Origin: Chloroflexota bacterium
GTDB taxonomy: Bacteria; Chloroflexota; Dehalococcoidia; Lucifugimonadales; JADFKI01
Assembly: GCA_009838595.1 (NCBI GenBank)
Contig: VXRI01000143.1
Coordinates: forward strand, 1 to 6,835
Direction: 5' to 3'
Length of the DNA stretch: 6,835 bases
Shown here in pieces: positions 5,892 to 6,835 of the stretch (its first letter is position 1; the number at the start of each line of letters is the position of its first letter). Both the position numbers and the translations under genes were made by a program. A model generated the notes under the pieces. It was not told the DNA's origin and made no database searches. It worked only from the letters and a program-made list of their open reading frames with translations.

Positions 5892-5994
5892 GCATTTTCG
5901 CCCCTTCTTCACATGGATTCCCGCCTGCGCGGGAATGTCGGAGAAGGATGCACTGGTCTGCATTTTCGCCCTTCGACAGGATCAGGCGAACGGG
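5892..5994. repeat. REP-like palindromes flanked by a 12-base direct repeat
   Basis: The gap between pth and the oxidoreductase holds two hairpins. The first is a perfect 8-bp stem ATTCCCGC-CTGC-GCGGGAAT (5917-5936). The second is CCCTTCG (5969-5975) pairing with CGAACGGG (5987-5994) with one bulged base. GCATTTTCGCCC occurs as a direct repeat at 5892-5903 and 5960-5971. Both hairpin sequences resemble short palindromes found many times in environmental Chloroflexota and other MAGs; that comparison is from memory. The second hairpin follows the pth stop and might also act as a transcript end, but it has no T-run. Confidence 0.65.
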
Positions 5995-6001
5995 TTCAAG
6001 T

Positions 6002-6625
6002 TCAGTTGTAACGGCTCATCGCCTCGTCGATGCCGTCGGATAGCAGGCAGGCGATGGCGTCGGCGGCACGGGCTATGGATTCGTCCACAACCTCGCGTTC
6101 GTCGGGATCCATGGCGCCAATGACATGCTCAATCTGCCCCGCATGCCCGGCGCCTTCGGGCGGGCGACCCACGCCTATGCGAAGACGAGGGAAACTCTGC
6201 GAGCCTGCCGATTCGATGATGGATTTGATGCCGTTGTGTCCGCCCGCGCTGCCTTTGCGCCGCATGCGGAGCTTGCCCGGCGGCAGGTTGATGTCGTCGC
6301 ACACGACCAGCAGCTTGTCCGTAGGCATGCCATAGCGCGCCGTCAGGTAGCGGGTAGCCGCGCCGCTGCGGTTGACGAATGTGCGCGGCTTGACCAGAAT
6401 AACGCGCCGGCCGTCAATCTCGCCCTCGCCGATGATCGCCGACCTGTGCCGTCGTTCAAGCGTGATGCCATGCTTGTCCGCCAGCGCGTCGATGCACCAG
6501 AAGCCTGCGTTGTGCCGCGTGCCGGCGTATTCGGGACCGGGGTTTCCCAAGCCGACGACAACGAGGGATGGTGGGTGGAAGCGTTTGTCTTGTTCGCCGC
6601 GTCTAGGGCGTAGTAAGTTGAGCAT
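6002..6625 (-). CDS. pth: Peptidyl-tRNA hydrolase
   Basis: It cleaves the ester bond of peptidyl-tRNAs dropped by stalled ribosomes, recycling tRNA; it is essential in most bacteria. The 207-residue protein holds the full active site: VVGLGNPGPEYAGTRHNAGF with N28 and catalytic H38 (E. coli N10 and H20), KPRTFVNRSG with N85 (N68), VVCDDINLPPG with D110 (D93), and GSAGGHNGIKSII with N131 (N114). The first 18 residues, MLNLLRPRRGEQDKRFHP, are an extra basic segment compared with E. coli. There is no other ATG before the conserved core and no Shine-Dalgarno upstream (the strand reads TTTTCTCCT just before the ATG), so the true start is uncertain. It stands alone: a hairpin lies upstream and a repeat-filled gap downstream. 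Confidence 0.96.
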   Translation of the reverse strand: MLNLLRPRRGEQDKRFHPPSLVVVGLGNPGPEYAGTRHNAGFWCIDALADKHGITLERRHRSAIIGEGEIDGRRVILVKPRTFVNRSGAATRYLTARYGMPTDKLLVVCDDINLPPGKLRMRRKGSAGGHNGIKSIIESAGSQSFPRLRIGVGRPPEGAGHAGQIEHVIGAMDPDEREVVDESIARAADAIACLLSDGIDEAMSRYN

Positions 6626-6631
6626 AGGAGA

Positions 6632-6668
6632 AAATCAGATGAGGCTCTGAATGGGACCTCAGAGCCTC
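6632..6668 (-). terminator. Perfect 10-bp hairpin, probable terminator of the upstream small gene
   Basis: GAGGCTCTGA (6641-6650) and TCAGAGCCTC (6659-6668) form a perfect 10-bp stem with an 8-base loop. On the minus strand the stem is followed by ATCTGATTTTCT, a weak T-tract that starts a few bases late. It sits 36 bases after the stop of the small gene and 15 bases before the pth ATG. It could therefore end the upstream transcript or act in the pth leader. Confidence 0.55.
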
Positions 6669-6703
6669 GGTGACGAGATGCCGTTCCTAGTGCGGTTGCA
6701 AAC

Positions 6704-6835
6704 TTATGACGCTAAGGCTACCACGGCAGCTATCATTCCGAGTGCAATTGCTATTGTGCCGCCATAAGTCCATCGTAGCGTAGTTACCTTTGCCTTTTCT
6801 ATTTCAAGCAAAATCTCGGTTTTGTTGTTATTCAG
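6704..6835 (-). CDS. Small C-terminally membrane-anchored protein, 5' end beyond window
   Basis: An open frame enters from the right edge and runs 43 codons to TAA at 6706-6704. The visible residues are a charged, helix-prone segment (NNNKTEILLEIEKAKVTTLRW) followed by about 20 hydrophobic residues (GGTIAIALGMIAAVVALAS) that end at the stop. This looks like a single C-terminal membrane segment with a cytoplasmic helical head. No suitable in-frame start lies inside the window, so the start is presumably outside. A perfect hairpin follows the stop, which supports a real gene end. The family is not recognised. Confidence 0.6.
   Translation of the reverse strand: MNNNKTEILLEIEKAKVTTLRWTYGGTIAIALGMIAAVVALAS

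Overview
The window is a stretch of bacterial chromosome, moderately GC-rich by eye, in which every supportable gene lies on the minus strand. The layout is housekeeping genes separated by short gaps that carry small palindromic repeats. The protein styles (a flavin-dependent luciferase-like oxidoreductase, a class I fructose-bisphosphate aldolase, a coiled-coil protein of a kind common in Chloroflexota) and the gap repeats suggest a Chloroflexota lineage, possibly Dehalococcoidia or SAR202-like. This assignment is an inference and has not been tested.

In transcription order (right to left) the window holds: the C-terminal end of a small membrane-anchored protein (6835-6704), followed by a perfect hairpin that probably ends its transcript; peptidyl-tRNA hydrolase (pth, 6625-6002); a 177-base gap with a likely promoter and REP-like hairpins; a luciferase-like flavin oxidoreductase starting at TTG (5824-4685); a Bcp/PrxQ-type peroxiredoxin (4605-4150); a 325-base gap (3825-4149) with nested inverted repeats and the aldolase promoter; then a tight cluster of class I fructose-bisphosphate aldolase (3824-2802), an AlkD-like DNA glycosylase (2797-2033) and the nucleotide-pool sanitiser RdgB (2054-1467). 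Next come moaA (1415-369), which seems to have its own promoter, and the N-terminal half of a coiled-coil protein (310-1) running off the left edge.

The most notable observation is the peroxiredoxin. Its reading frame is interrupted by one in-frame TGA (4476-4474). The TGA sits exactly where the family has its peroxidatic cysteine, in the motif P-x3-T-x2-[C/U]. A GC-perfect hairpin with a G in its AGUU loop begins 11 bases after the TGA, at the distance expected of a bacterial SECIS element. The protein has no cysteine anywhere. I read this as a selenocysteine peroxiredoxin (Sec44) that automatic annotation would truncate or call a pseudogene.

Functionally the genes cover translation quality control (Pth), redox defence (Prx), central carbon metabolism (aldolase), genome and nucleotide-pool maintenance (AlkD-like and RdgB) and molybdenum cofactor synthesis (MoaA). 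Only the aldolase-alkD-rdgB group is spaced like an operon. No RNA gene, CRISPR array, insertion sequence or plus-strand gene was found.
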